From NCBI GenBank assembly GCA_030068145.1, contig JAPJBO010000300.1, positions 176,150-240,149 on the forward strand: a DNA stretch of 64,000 nucleotides. The letters run 5' to 3'. Under the pieces are notes generated by a model. That model did not search any database. It saw nothing but the letters and a program-made list of their open reading frames with translations, and had not been told where the DNA came from. Made by a program: the position numbers and the translations under genes. Within the stretch, counting starts at the first letter, position 1. Every line of letters starts with the position of its first letter. Below, piece by piece: positions 11,101 through 22,827 of this stretch. The stretch comes from Diplonema papillatum. Its lineage: Eukaryota > Euglenozoa > Diplonemea > Diplonemida > Diplonemidae.

Positions 11101-14100
11101 GAGGAGGACAGGACCCGGTGGGAGCGAGGCGAGACTGCCAAAGAGAAGGAAGCTGCGTTGTCGGAGGACATGTTGCTGACGAGGTGCGCCCGCTCACTGC
11201 AATTCACCGTGACGGCGGGAGAGCTGCCGGACTTCTCCGCTTTCATCTGCAGTTCTCGCTCTGACTTGTCCAAAGCTTCCAACACGTCGTTCACCCAACA
11301 AGCCTCGATCTCAACAGACCCACTCTTTCCCTCGTTGCCAAGCCCCTGAACCTCCAGTTGCAACGCAGGGGCATCCCTCACCCGATGTCTTCCTTTCCAC
11401 ACATCAACAAAGCACGAAGGAAAAACAACGTGCCCCGCGTCCCCTTCGTCCCCGTCTTCGCCCGCTATCTCCACCGCCAAGCGAAGCGGCCATTTGTCCG
11501 CGACGCCTTCCACCTCGAAAGCGGGGAAATCAGCCCGTCCCTGCACGACGGCTGTCGTGGCCAGCTCTTCAGACGAGCCCCTGTCTCTGGCGGTGCTCGC
11601 CCTGCGGACCACTGCTCGCAAAGTGCGTGCCGAAGGAGAAATTAAGGCCGGTCCCCGCACTTCCACCGATAGACCCGACACGGTCAGGGTCTTCGGTGTG
11701 TACCGGTGGCTGGGACTGGACGAATCTCCGTCTTCATCCCCAAGCGAGCCCGTGACCCAGGAGTCCTCGGTAGGAGACACCGACAGATACCGCCACAGAG
11801 CCGCCTCGGCTCCAAAGGTCATCCGCATACGAACAGCGTTGGTGCACAGGTGCGGCAGGTACGAGGTTTCTCTAGAGTCTTCGCCTGTTCTTGCAGGGGA
11901 AGTGATGTCAAGCGTGGTTTTGAGCCCGCGGCTCGGCAGTTCGATGGTGAGAGCGAGGGACCCTGTCTCTGTCTCTCGGGGCAATGCAATGGTAAACATG
12001 CTCGTATCGTTGTGGGGGTACGGCGTTGCAGGGTCAGCGTGAAGGCAGGTGAAGGCAGCGCTATAGAGAGCCTGTCGTTGAGCGCCTGCTATAGAATACA
12101 ACGAGTTCTCCTCGACGGTGACTGCTGAGTTTGCTTGGTAGTCTGCAATCGGTCTCGGCTCGTCTCCCTCTTCTGCTTCGTCGTCTTTGATCGATCCGGT
12201 TCTTTCCCCGTTCTTGTCGACACCGTCGGACTTGGATCCTTCATCGCTATCCTTCGATAGACGTTCCGCTTCACCGTCCAGCTCTCCATTTTCGCTCGCG
12301 AAATCTATCTCCTCCGCAGCCCCTGAGTGGGTGCACGCACCAGCTTTTTCCGGCGCAGACCTTTTCTTGCCCGTGTTCTTCTTATTTTTCTTCTTCTTCT
12401 CGTCCGCTGTCATGCTCTTCCCCGCTTTTCGCTTCGGCTTGCCGGCGCTGGCACTCTCCTTTCGCACCTCCCCGTCTCCGTACCCTGAGGAGTTACGCGA
12501 TTTGCCTGCCGAATTGCTGGACTTTGGGAACGTGTTTTCCCGCGCCGCAGCCAGGTCGGCGTATGCCTCGCGGACGAGCGACTCGATGTTCAAGACGGCC
12601 GACGGGTTGTAACCGTTGAGCACGGTCAGGTTCCCCCCACCTGCTTCGGGCTGAACCGAAACGCCGCGGCCGTGCAGTGTGACGACGACCGGCTCGTCTG
12701 GAAGGAGACGAATGGCCCGCTTCGCGCAGCCCGGGGGGCGTTCGAACAGTGCGTCGACCCGGAGGGTCCCGCTTTCCACGGAATGATCAGCGCACAGCTC
12801 CACCGCACCCCCGCCGGCGCCCGTGCCCGCGGGCTCCCTAGAAAAGGAGCGGCCGGACGGCAGCAGCGGCTCCGACGAGAAGACGGCGGCGTGGAACGCC
12901 GGGCAGACGCACCTCGAGACCGCGCCCGCCGGCACGAACGCCTCGAAGCGGGCGGCCCCGGCGACCAGCTGCGCCTTGGCCGCGAAAAAGAGGCCGGCGC
13001 TGGGGCCGAGGATCCCACCCGGACGAAGAGAACGCGAAGGGGAAGCGGGGGAAGCGAAGGCGGGGGAGCGCGCCAGGTCGCGGGCGAGGTCCCGGCCGTA
13101 GAGGACGACCCACTTCCCGTCGTAGCACGACGCCGGACAGCGGGTGTCGAACGCGTCAGCAACCGTGGCGGTGACGGAGTAGACAACTCCGACCGAAGAC
13201 GGGACCTTGCACGGCGGAACGGACACAGACAGCAGGAGCGCGGCCGGGTCCTGATGGAAGAGGACGCGGGCATCGACGAAGGGCAAGGACGGAATGCCGG
13301 TCGTCAAATCGACGCGGAACTCCCCGGAAATTGCGCCGGGGTTATCAGAAAACGCCGGCGGGAAGGTGACGGATGCAACGGCGACCGAGGACTGGTTGCC
13401 GTGCGCGTCGTATCCTACGAGGACGCAGTCGCGCGGCGAAGGAAAACGCGCGGGTTTCCCGAGGTGCCAGCTCTTCGGAGCGGACAACTCGGCGCGCTCC
13501 GGGGCCGACGCGGCCACCGTGAACACGGGAGACGCCGCAACGACGTCCTCCTGCACCCCAGCCATACTTTGCAGCGCGCTGTGCCACGGCTTTAGCCGCG
13601 CTGCGATATAATACTCGCCGGGGGCCCGCGCTACTATCGCACGGGGTGTACACACGCCGGTGGGCGTCCCACTGTCGGCGGATAATAGGAAAACCTCGAC
13701 GAAACGTGACCAATGGTCCGTGACGTCGCGGCCGTAGCCGTCGAAAATCAGAATTTCGAACGTTTCGGACAAATTGCCGGGGGTTCGGGGAGACCCGCGG
13801 GCGGAAAAAGCGGGAGACGCGCGGTCTCGGATTTCGATGCGGGTCGGGACGGACTGGCCCGAGAGGAGCAGGGCCGCCAGCGGGTGCAGGATCTCCTTCC
13901 GCTCGACCGGCTTGCGCGGCCCCGGGAGACACGCCTCGCGCACAGCCGCGGAGACGACCTTGTACAGCCAGTGCAGCGGCGCCCCCGTCGGGGATCCGAA
14001 CTCGCCACGGACTCCTGCTCTCAGCTCGTGCGCCACGCGGTCTGTATTCGGGTATCGCTCGCGGTCGGTTCCCTCAGCAGCCGAGCGCTCCAGTGCCGTC

Positions 14101-17030
14101 GACAGCGCTGTGGGTTTGTGAAGAGTTGCAAGGAGGTGTAAAGTAGAGAAGTAAACAGAAAGAAGTGTAGAGAGGTGCGGAGGGTCAAAGATCGCTGGCG
14201 CTTTTCGCACATTTCGTCTGCGCCGGAGAAGCTTTGCACGGCCTCTTTGGAGGCCGAAAAAGCAGTGCTTTGAATCCCGTATTTGCGGACAAACACGCTT
14301 CACCTTTTGCTTGGCCTTGAGTTTAGGGGTGTAGGGGGGTCAAGGACCGATGGCGCGCTTGCCGCGCCGAATAAAAGATTTCGCGGCCTCCTTGGAAACA
14401 CCAAGGAGCAGCGTTTGAGCGCACAACTATACTTCACCTTTCGCTATGCCTAGATTAAGGGCACGCTCGGTTCTTCGCTCCCGCAATCGCGAGCACGAAC
14501 TCAAAAGGCTCAGTAAAAATGTTCCTTGCAAAAAAATGCTTTTAGAGTACAAGTTCACTTGGGGATCCGAGGTGGTATAGTCTCCGGGGGTGACCTTTGT
14601 CGTAAAGGTTCCTTTAAGGTATCGTATGTTAGTGTGTGTATCGTATCTACGCTACTGACAGTTCGTCTGCTTGTGCGTGTGTCTTTGTTGCCATTGCCGA
14701 CGATTCGACTTATTTGAGCGCACGCTCTTGTTTCTTCTGTGTGTTGCCTTACTTTGAGTAATACATGAGAGGCTACCTGTGTACAGAGTTCGAACGGCGC
14801 GTTGCATGGATGATGCTGGGTTGACGCGTGCGGGACCGGGCTGCGAGGGCCGGAAACGGAAGAAAGGGGTGGGCGTCGGCTTGTACGTGGCGGGGAAGGT
14901 TTGGATCCAGTCGGGCAGTGGGTGGGTCGTTTTGAAGCACGCGTCGACGGCTGCGGCGAGTCTGCTGGCGAAGTTGGCGAGGGCCGCGGCGCTGACGGCC
15001 GACGCGCGCCAGGCGGCGTCGAACGCCGGCGCGAACCTGGCCGGAGATGCTGCGGCCGCGAGCAGGGCCGAGACAGCCCCCTGCGAACGCTTCGCAGCGG
15101 ACAAGCAGGTGGGAAGCATCTGCGCCGCTTCCAACAACAACGTCCCCGCCCGCCCCACCCCAGGAGGCCGCAGCGACCTCCACACGGCACGCTGCCCAGC
15201 CTGGAGCTCCGTACCCTCGTCACCCGACTCCACCACCGCCGAATCCCCCGAGAACCCCAGTGCGTCAACGCTGAACTCCCCGCAGCACTGTCCGTCAGGT
15301 GACCAAACGGTCACGTGGATCTCCGGATCCACATCGGTGTCCACCCTGGTCTGATACTCTCCCCACAGGAAGTACTCCTTGCACCCACGCACCCGACCGC
15401 CGGAAGGCACCCCCCGCAGCTCCGCTTTCCCTGTGCAGGACACTTGGAACACCGCAGACGACCCGCCGTGCACAACTTTAACCACGGGCCCCGCTTCGCG
15501 GCCCGCCAGCGCATCTTCGGCGGGTGGGGCGCCGGCGCGGCCGCCGACGAAGAACCGGGTTTTTTCGCCGGCGGTGCGCCTCGCGGAGACGGCCGGCGGC
15601 GCGCGGGATCCCGCCGGCAGCGCGATGTTCCGCGCGCGGCTGAACGCGAGGCGGACGTGCACACTCGTGGGGCAGGGCAGCCAGTGCCTCCACGTGATGA
15701 ACAGCTTCCCGTCTCTCGAAGGGCAAACGGGGACCCAGCCCGTGTGGGAGTGCACGCTTTTGTCGCGTGAGCCCGGCGCGACCCAAGGCAGCGCCCCGAC
15801 CGCGAATTCGCCTTCGCACAGCAGCTCGTCGCCCTGCCCGCACTCGACGGAAGAAACCGCCGATGCAGACGACGTTTGGCGTTGCACTTTGTCGTGCACG
15901 CGGATAACAGAGACCCGCACGCGTCCGACGTGCTTCTCGACGTTGCCGAACGCCGCCGCGGCGCCGCCATCGCCGCTGCCCACCCAACCCCCCGCCGCGA
16001 CGCCGGAATCGCCCGGCAGCGGGAGGACCCGGACGGCGCCGTTGTACTCGAGGTTGCAGCGCAGGCTCGCCAGCGGGGCGCCGAAGGACTCCGCGACGCA
16101 CCGGCTCGCCTTCACGCTGACCTCCAGCGTCCCGGCGCCGGCGGCCGCCGGATCGCCCGGCGGCGCCACCGTGGGAAACGCCTGCGGGGGCCGTGCCGCA
16201 GCGCACGTCGCTGCTACCCACGCGCTCTTCTGCTGCAGCGGACGCGGGCTCACTGAGCTCGCCGTGTCCGACGGCGCCGCGGGTGGGCACAGGGCCGCCG
16301 CCGCCGGCGGCGGCGTCTGCAGCTCGGCCGCGGCTGCTGCTGCTGCGCGGGTGTCCAGCGGCGGCGTGTACGCGTTCGGCGGCGGGTTTGCCGCTGCCGT
16401 CTGGTGTCCCCACGCGTTGGACCGCAGCGCTTGCTCTTGTCGGATGGGCTGCGACTCGTCCGCGGCTGTGGCGAGCCCCCGTTCGTTTGACTGATATTGC
16501 GCGTTTGCGTGCAACCCGTCTGCGGTACACTCGTTTGACTGCGCTAGCCCTTGTGCATTTGATTGCACCTTGCCTGCGGCTGTGTCAAGCCCTCGTGCGC
16601 TTGACCTTGCAGCGGCCCCTTCGGGTTCTTCGTCTTCAGATTCTTCTGCGTCTTCGTCTGCTTCGCCCGGTTGTTCTGCTTCTTCTGCTGCAGGTTCTTC
16701 GGCTTCTTCGTAGTCTTCCGGTTCTTCGCCGCCTGAGTATTTAGGCGTGCAAGCTTTGGCCCCGGCCGCTCCCGGCCCGGAAGGGTCCGTTTGCTTGCCG
16801 TCCCCCGTCGTGTTTTTAGGGCTCGGTCCCGACTTCCCGTCCGCTTCCGAAACCGGCGGCTTCACGGGCTCTCTGAGCGGTGTGCTGTTTCCGTAGGACC
16901 CGAGAGTGTCATCGGGGCTGAGCTCCGCTTCGTCGGGTGCGGCGGGCTTCCCTTCACCCGGGGTGGCCGGCGGCGCGTCGGCCGCGGCATCTTCGAAGTC
17001 TTCGGTGTAGCAATCCTCTTCATCTTCCAT
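8124..17030 (-). CDS. Very large multi-C2-domain protein (about 2,745 aa, two exons)
   Basis: Exon 1 is 17030-14777 and exon 2 is 14107-8124. The donor CACAG|GTAGCC at 14777/14776 and the pyrimidine-rich acceptor ending CCCACAG at 14108 are both phase 1, giving ...RTLYT-A-LSTALERS... and an open frame of 751+1+1,993 residues. The frame of exon 2 has no ATG in its first 250 codons, which supports the splice. The N-terminus is acidic (EDEEDCYTEDFEDAAADA). A C2-like domain covers about residues 299-440 (starts GTLEVSVKAS, ends KLFITWRHWL) and a second covers about 445-620. A third, clearer C2 domain lies at about 2424-2530 (AVTIHDASDMLP, GSNPRWEETFRFP). Between them are beta-rich segments with filamin/Ig-like phrases (DAHGNQ, PGEYYIAARL) and a Lys-rich patch near 1320. 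The tail is Cys-rich (CVVCCEIFSGGSFHACC). A C2CD3- or CEP-like ciliary scaffold is possible, but the family is not established. Confidence 0.8.
14108..14776 (-). other. Intron of the multi-C2 gene
   Basis: A 669-bp intron with a consensus GT donor (GTAGCC) and an acceptor preceded by a C/T-rich tract (ends TTCACAAACCCACAG). Both sides are phase 1. Nothing else was recognised inside it. Confidence 0.75.
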
Positions 17031-17400
17031 TCACGGGAGGAGTATCTCACACCCCCCGCAACCCCAAAAACCTCAGGGCCTGCTGTTGGGTAATAGAAAC
17101 ATCGCACGCCAGGACTTGGTGCGTTCTACCACATTTCGCCTCATCGCAGCGGTGCGCTGAAGTCAGGTCGAACGCGGTTAAGCGGCGGGAGTAACATGAG
17201 ACATAACATGCGATTTTTTTAGGAATACGGGCAACGTGTATTTTAGAGTGCAAGTTCATTTTTCGAGACTGGAGGTCCTATGAACATGCAATGTGAATAG
17301 CCTCTATTCGAGCCAACCCGGCTTTTCTTGGTGCAAAAAGTGTATTGTTTTTCGGAAAGCGCTGAGCTAGCTTTCTTTTTTTCCTTCCACAAGGTATGCG
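17031..17400. other. Upstream region of the multi-C2 gene
   Basis: Sequence directly 5' of the start codon. A block near 17150-17262 (GGTCGAACGCGGTTAAGCGG ... GAGTGCAAGTTCATTT) recurs at about 18341-18483, showing that upstream DNA was duplicated together with the 5' coding end. No promoter motif was identified. Confidence 0.6.
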
Positions 17401-17468
17401 GGTGGCAGAGTGACCGGGCGTCGGCCTTCAGGCCGGTAGGCCCGGGTTCGGACCCCGCCCATGACACT
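17398..17468 (+). tRNA. tRNA-like sequence, probably a pseudogene or the head of a tRNA-derived element
   Basis: TGGCAGAGTGACCGGGC matches a Leu/Ser-type A box, and GGTTCGGACCC matches the B box with one change. The 3' end GCCCATGAC can pair with the 5' GTATGCGGG only if a bulge is allowed. The centre CGGCC-TTCA-GGCCG forms a stem with a 4-nt loop instead of a 7-nt anticodon loop, and no long variable arm is present. A true tRNA-Leu(CAG) would need about three extra loop bases, so a deleted pseudogene or SINE head fits better than a working tRNA. Confidence 0.4.
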
Positions 17469-18119
17469 TTTCCGGTCGAAGATTGTTTTCGAGGTTTGTT
17501 GCGTTTCGGGGTCCAATGTGCCCGAAATTTGCGTTTTTTGCGGAGTTTCTCAGTATCTCGCGGTATTTGGGTCACCACGGGAAACGGAGTGGGGGGGGGG
17601 GGGTCTCCCCCCCGGGTACTGGCGCCGAACTTGCCGTCACAGGCTAAACTTGCTACCACACGCCGAACTCAGCATCACCAGAACCCGAACTTTGCTTCGC
17701 CCGAACTTTGCTTTGCTTCACCATGGTCGCACGATACGCCGCCCACGCACGTCACGTGCGAAGCTTCGCCGACTTTCGCCGCATGAAAGCGGCGAAGTCA
17801 GCAGTAAACAGCGGATGGACCGAACGCCGAGAACACACACTCTTGGACCCGGAAGAGATGCAGAAGCACGTAGCCAAGATAAAGGACAAATCGCGAACGA
17901 CGGCCGTGGTCGCACTGAGCGACTCTTGGCCGCAGGTACAGCCTTGACCCCGGACATCCCCAAGTTCATTTCATCAGTATAATTCTGGGACGGTTACAGA
18001 ACTGCCTGTGAAATGGGATCTGCAGTGTTCACAAGGGGACCGGGGCTCTTTCACAGGAGTTTCCACAGCCGCTGCAGAGTTCCACCGCCGCTGTTCTGAT
18101 GCAAAAGGAAAAGCAAGAG

Positions 18120-18350
18120 TGCAAGTTCATTTTATGTGATTTTCTGTCCGCTTCCGAAACTGGCGGCGCCACGGGCTCTCTGAGCGGTGTGCTGTGGTGC
18201 GTCACGGGGTGTGCTGTGGTGCGTCACGGGGTGTGCTGTGGTGCGACACGGGCTCTCTGAGCGGTGTGCTGTTTCCGTAGTGTCATCTGGGCTGAGCTCC
18301 GCTTCGTCGGGTGCGGTGGGGGTGGCCGGCGCCGCGTCGGCCGGTCGAAC
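18120..18350 (-). pseudogene. Truncated copy C of the multi-C2 gene 5' end
   Basis: On the minus strand this reads ADAAPATPTAPDEAELSPDD, then a deleted version of the gene's residues 15-60. A short internal repeat (GTGCGTCACGGGGTGTGCTG and neighbours, 18190-18260) has expanded inside it. It lacks the start codon and most of the exon. A TGCAAGTTCATTTTATGTGA block marks its outer edge and recurs beside copy B. Confidence 0.8.
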
Positions 18351-18469
18351 GCGGTTAAGCGGCAGGAGTAACAATAATAACTCTCTTGGGACTCCGACTG
18401 CTGATAACATGAGACATAACATGTGGTCGCTAGGGTTTTTTTTAGGAAAACGGGTAACGTGTATATTAG

Positions 18470-18660
18470 AGTGCAAGTTCATTTTATGTGATTTTCTGCC
18501 CGCTTCCGAAACAGGCGGCGTCACGGGCTCTCTGAGCGGTGTGCTGTTTCTGTAGGACCCGAGAGTGTCATCTGGGCTTCCCTTCAGGGTGGCCGGCGCC
18601 GCGTCTGCCGCGGCGTCCTCGAAGTCTTCGGTGTAGCAATCCTCTTCACCGCATGCCGCC
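18470..18660 (-). pseudogene. Truncated copy B of the multi-C2 gene 5' end
   Basis: The minus strand reads EEDCYTEDFEDAAADAAPAT, then a jump to SPDDTLGSYRNSTPLREPV, matching the real N-terminus with about 14 residues deleted. The gene's ATG is lost, because GCATGCGGTGAAGAGG replaces it. The similarity then stops and upstream-type DNA follows. Confidence 0.85.
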
Positions 18661-20034
18661 TCATCACAGCGCTGCCCTGTGGGCCAACGCTGAGAGATCA
18701 AGTCAAGCGGCTGGAGTAACTACAACTCTCTTGGTCTTCTCTGTTGATAACATGAGACATAACTGTGATCGCAATGCATTTTCTCGCGTGTTTATGTAGA
18801 CTATTTCTGTGATCGCATGTTGTGTCTTTTTACCTGTTTCGTCTCCCGTTCTATAACATGATGATCAGTGGGCCAATTTGCAGTAACTTGCTTGAACTGG
18901 TTGTGCTCAACACCACACTGTGGCCTATCGACACCGTGTTTCGTTCCTCCAGCATGGAATCTGTGTGACTGCAGACAGGACAAAGAGGGCCAGCCCACTG
19001 CAGACTTGCACCCCTACTGCCCCTATGTTTGAAGGGCACCTGAATCATCAGCCTACCCTCCCTGTCTTTCCATTGCGACCGTGTCACCTAGCTGAGAAGA
19101 CTTGACGAAGTCTGCCATTTCACCCGTTTTCGGCTCCGTGAAAGCTTGTTGCATGTTCGGCCGACGGAGGGAAGAAATGAAAAGGAAACGTTGGCAAAGG
19201 AAACTCTTTTTTGCGGCCTATCTTCACTTCACTGTCATTTCGCTGCGGAGAGTCGGGCAAGCTCCGACGCGTCGCTGCGTCAACGAACGAGGCAGCCAAC
19301 TCGTTTCGGTTGCTGGTCGCCAGACATGATGTAGACCGATATGACACGGCTGGCTAGTCAATGCAAAAAGCCTATCTGCAGTGTGCAGACCAAGGAACCT
19401 CGTCCTGTGCGATCGTTCACGGCAAGACGCTTGTTCGGCAAATCGATTCGTCACTCCTCATCTCTTGCATAAAAAAAGACAGTCGGCCTGGTGCCCACTC
19501 CAGTGTGGGTCACCTGCTGCCTAGAAGGTGTCCTCAGTTCCTTCGGCGCGTGCAGACGGGTAGCAAAAATGCAGCATCTCCAGCGTTTTCCAAACTGACT
19601 GTTTGCGAATGGTTCCAGTCAGCTCAAGTATGGATGCGGAGATGCCTTCGCTGCCGTGAACTTTGGCACGACGCCATTGAACACCAATTGAAACAAGGTT
19701 CGTTCGCGCGCACTTCCTTTGCCCTGTTATCTTCATCCAACGGGCTAGAGGATACGTGCACTGCCGCCTCGATCGGTTTTGTTCTTGCCAAATTGCGCTA
19801 GTTAGACGCAAAAGAACGCGAGGTGTCGTCGATTCTGTTTCCCGTCGCGGGCGTGGCGGAGGGGGGCTTCTGGCCCACGCTTTGTTTGTCCAGTGTGTAC
19901 GCTCGTATCACGTTCTCGCTCAACGCAGATCCGGCGCTGGTGGCAGCGTTGATGACCAGCGGAGCGAGTTGTGCGAAGGAGGCGTGTCGCCAATGCCTCA
20001 TGAAGCCCCAGCACGGGGGAAGAAGCCGCACTGC

Positions 20035-20130
20035 TCCGAGTGTGTCGCCTGCAACGAGCGAAATGGAGGAGCATATGCTCTGTGTCGCCTGCAACGAGCG
20101 AAATGGAGGAGCATATGCTCTGTGCCACCT
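20035..20130 (+). repeat. Short direct tandem repeat (about 45 bp, two copies plus)
   Basis: The block with TGTGTCGCCTGCAACGAGCG followed by AAATGGAGGAGCATATGCTC occurs twice in succession. Confidence 0.8.
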
Positions 20131-20439
20131 GCCTGTCGCACTCTGGCAGTCCTGACTGAGATTCCACACAGGAGAAAACTGCGGTTCTACACCTGAGCAG
20201 GTGGTCGCCAGTGGCCGTTTCATGGTACAACGCGCAGTCCCCAATAGCATCCCAGCCTCTTGCGCCGAGTAGCGCACAAACCTGGGCGAGCCGGTCCAGC
20301 CGATGAGCCGGTGATCAAATCCCGCTGAGTGCAACTTCGGAGGTGTTCGGCTGCTGCGTAAGATATTCAGACCATCGGCGGCCTTGGAACGACTTCCATC
20401 TGCGTTGTGTTGAGCGCTTGTGGAGTTGGCGTTGGGGAG

Positions 20440-20660
20440 GTGCGAGCTGCATCCCTTCGACGTCCCCTTGCCCCGGTGAGGAAATTCTTGGTTTAATGTT
20501 TAGGCAGAGCACACACGTGTGGCGCTCCCTCGTGTAAACAGCATTTCTGGCCAGAATGGCGAGCTGCATCCCTTCGACGTCCCCTTGCCCCGGTGAGGAA
20601 ATTCTTGGTTTAATGTTTAGGCAGACACAAAGGTGTGGCGAGCTCCCTCGTGTAAACAGC
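20440..20660 (+). repeat. Direct repeat of about 110 bp, two copies
   Basis: The block with GCGAGCTGCATCCCTTCGAC and GGTTTAATGTTTAGGCAG, ending in CTCCCTCGTGTAAACAGC, occurs at about 20440-20543 and 20558-20660. A related TTAATGTTTAGGCAGA-like phrase recurs at about 58082-58099. Confidence 0.8.
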
Positions 20661-20754
20661 TTTTCTGCACCCAGACCGCTCCTCGTCTCGAATGCCGCGA
20701 CGAGGATTGCGGGCGAGATTGCGGGGGATTCGGTAACTCTACTAGTAGTAGTCT

Positions 20755-20925
20755 TTGTTGGTGCGTGCCGGTTGATCGTTTTCCCATTTGTATTTACCCT
20801 GTGTGTATTCAGGTAAGGAATTCTGATCAACCACCAAAACACGCTGCCTACGTCTTTTTAGCCTGCACAATACATTGAAGGGCAACCCACAAGATTGTTA
20901 GTACTAAAAATTGATTTGTGCGCAC
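20755..20925 (+). repeat. Dispersed repeat family C, copy 1
   Basis: A conserved block (GGAATTCTGATCAACC ... CAAAACACGCTG ... ACAAGATTGTTAG) is shared with 25488-25645 and 40565-40680 on plus and with 61240-61385 on minus. It is probably a short interspersed element; no terminal features were found. Confidence 0.75.
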
Positions 20926-21114
20926 TTCCTTCAACCTGTTTTCTTCGTCTAACAGGCTTGAAAAGGATGCAAAAATTGGAGAGAAAAAAAAGGTAAAAAG
21001 GGGAGTGTACGGCTCCCAACGCGGGGAACGAAACCTTGAGGGACTAGCCCCCTGTATTCTTTCACCGCGGTGTTGTGGGGCACATCTTAAGAACCAGTGG
21101 TAAAGAACCCCGTT

Positions 21115-21723
21115 TTAACCGGACACGTACGTGTGTAAACCCTGCTGTAACTGATTTAGCACAGCACGCTGCCATCCGACGCTTTTTGATATAGACAAAC
21201 AAGCTTGTTGCCACAAAAAGAGGAAACTGATCAGGGTGTGCGCATACTGTTCCCAGCCCTTGTGCGACTGCGAGAGGCGCGTTTCTTCTTCGGCGAGGGA
21301 TTGCATGTCGTGCCCTATTTCGAAGTCGTGCGGGTCTTTGAACGCGGCCAAGGGGTGGTGCTTTTGGCGCTGGCGCAATATCCACTCGAGCGTGTTCGCA
21401 TTGCCGTCGACCAAGGACTGCAGAGACTGCGCTGCGAGGATCGAAGAGTCGAAGAGCATGACCACGTAGCGGCCGTGGTGCATCAGCTTCTCGTCGACCG
21501 GCTCGTGAATGCGCCATTCGTGCTTGCGCGGGACGTACATCCTTCTCTTCTCCACCGGGCCCGGGTACATGCCTCGGTGCAGCCTCATGACGCCTTCGTT
21601 GCTCACCTTTCGGACGACTCCGCCGTTCTTCAAAATGTGGACGCAAAACGTCTTCAACGTGCTCTGCAGCTGCTCCTTCCGCATCGTCGGCGCAAGGATC
21701 ACGACTGCTTCGAAAAACACCAT
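21115..21723 (-). CDS. MRPS6: Mitochondrial small-subunit ribosomal protein bS6m
   Basis: An intact 202-residue ORF begins at the ATG 21723-21721. The start FFEAVVILAPTMRKEQLQST and the following LKTFCVHILKNGGVVRKVSN match the first beta strand and helix of the bS6 fold, and GRYVVMLFDSS (about 84-94) matches the later beta strand. In the small ribosomal subunit bS6 packs with bS18 on the platform. The C-terminal 105 residues extend beyond a typical bacterial bS6. A middle insertion (EKRRMYVPRKHEWRIHEPVD) is basic and may contact rRNA. No clear mitochondrial presequence is seen before the S6 core. Four truncated copies lie upstream in tandem. Confidence 0.8.
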   Translation of the reverse strand: MVFFEAVVILAPTMRKEQLQSTLKTFCVHILKNGGVVRKVSNEGVMRLHRGMYPGPVEKRRMYVPRKHEWRIHEPVDEKLMHHGRYVVMLFDSSILAAQSLQSLVDGNANTLEWILRQRQKHHPLAAFKDPHDFEIGHDMQSLAEEETRLSQSHKGWEQYAHTLISFLFLWQQACLSISKSVGWQRAVLNQLQQGLHTYVSG

Positions 21724-21909
21724 TTTTCTCTACTCCCCCCCCTCCCTCCCCAACGACAGCAAGTGTCAAGCTAGCCCACCTGAAGGCGGTTCGGTAAGTT
21801 TTCTTCAGCCGCGGCGGAAGCCCTCGTGGGTTAGAGAAAATTCTTGTGCTTCCGGCGATCTCGTATGAGCCTGCAGAATGATGCTTTTCGACCTGTTTTG
21901 TTTGTGAGT

Positions 21910-22182
21910 TCAGCTTGACGACCGTCGGCGGCCGTGGTGCATCAGTTTTTCGTCGACCGGCTCGTGGATGCGCCATTCGTGCTTGCGCGGGACGTACATC
22001 CTTCTCTTCTCCACCGGGCCCGGGCACATGCCTCGGTGCAGCCTCATGACGCCTTCGTTGCTCACCTTTCGGACGACTCCGCCGTTCTTCAAAATGTGGA
22101 CGCAAAACGTCTTCAACGTGCTCTGCAGCTGCTCCTTCCGCATCGTCGGCGCAAGGATCACGACTGCTTCGAAAAACACCAT
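21910..22182 (-). pseudogene. Truncated bS6m copy B (90-aa ORF)
   Basis: Identical to the first 85 residues of bS6m except for M-C-P in place of M-Y-P, then RRSSS-stop. It keeps the same ATG and the same upstream DNA as the full gene. The C-terminal beta strand of bS6 is missing, so normal ribosome assembly is unlikely. Confidence 0.85.
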
Positions 22183-22368
22183 TTTTCTCTACTCCCCCCC
22201 CTCCCTCCCCAACGACAGCAAGTGTCAAGCTAGCCCACCTGAAGGCGGTTCGGTAAGTTTTCTTCAGCCGCGGCGGAAGCCCTCGTGGGTTAGAGAAAAT
22301 TCTTGTGCTTCCGGCGATCTCGTATGAGCCTGCAGAATGATGCTTTTCGACCTGTTTTGTTTGTGAGT

Positions 22369-22641
22369 TCAGCTTGACGACCGTCGGCGGCCGTGGTGCA
22401 TCAGTTTTTCGTCGACCGGCTCGTGGATGCGCCATTCGTGCTTGCGCGGGACGTACATCCTTCTCTTCTCCACCGGGCCCGGGTACATGCCTCGGTGCAG
22501 CCTCATGACGCCTTCGTTGCTCACCTTTCGGACGACTCCGCCGTTCTTCAAAATGTGGACGCAAAACGTCTTCAACGTGCTCTGCAGCTGCTCCTTCCGC
22601 ATCGTCGGCGCAAGGATCACGACTGCTTCGAAAAACACCAT
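22369..22641 (-). pseudogene. Truncated bS6m copy C (90-aa ORF)
   Basis: Second truncated copy. Its retained residues match the full gene, including M-Y-P, and it ends in the same RRSSS-stop junction as copy B. Confidence 0.85.
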
Positions 22642-22827
22642 TTTTCTCTACTCCCCCCCCTCCCTCCCCAACGACAGCAAGTGTCAAGCTAGCCCACCTG
22701 AAGGCGGTTCGGTAAGTTTTCTTCAGCCGCGGCGGAAGCCCTCGTGGGTTAGAGAAAATTCTTGTGCTTCCGGCGATCTCGTATGAGCCTGCAGAATGAT
22801 GCTTTTCTACCTGTTTTGTTTGTGAGT

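Larger units (their letters stand above)
18700..21114. other. Intergenic, repeat-rich
   Basis: No supported gene. It contains a possible diverged family A piece (about 18888-18985), short direct repeats at 20035-20130 and 20440-20660, and a family C repeat at 20755-20925. The open frame at 20334-19798 (minus) has no recognisable motif and was not called. Confidence 0.5.

Noticed and set aside
14108..14303. N-terminal extension of C2-gene exon 2 beginning with GTG at 14303
   Set aside because: The frame has no ATG, and a clear acceptor at 14108 with matching phase to the upstream donor shows that this part is intron.
8124..17030. Many plus-strand ORFs across the C2 and channel genes
   Set aside because: GC-rich antisense shadows with Arg/Ala/Pro-rich composition and no motifs.
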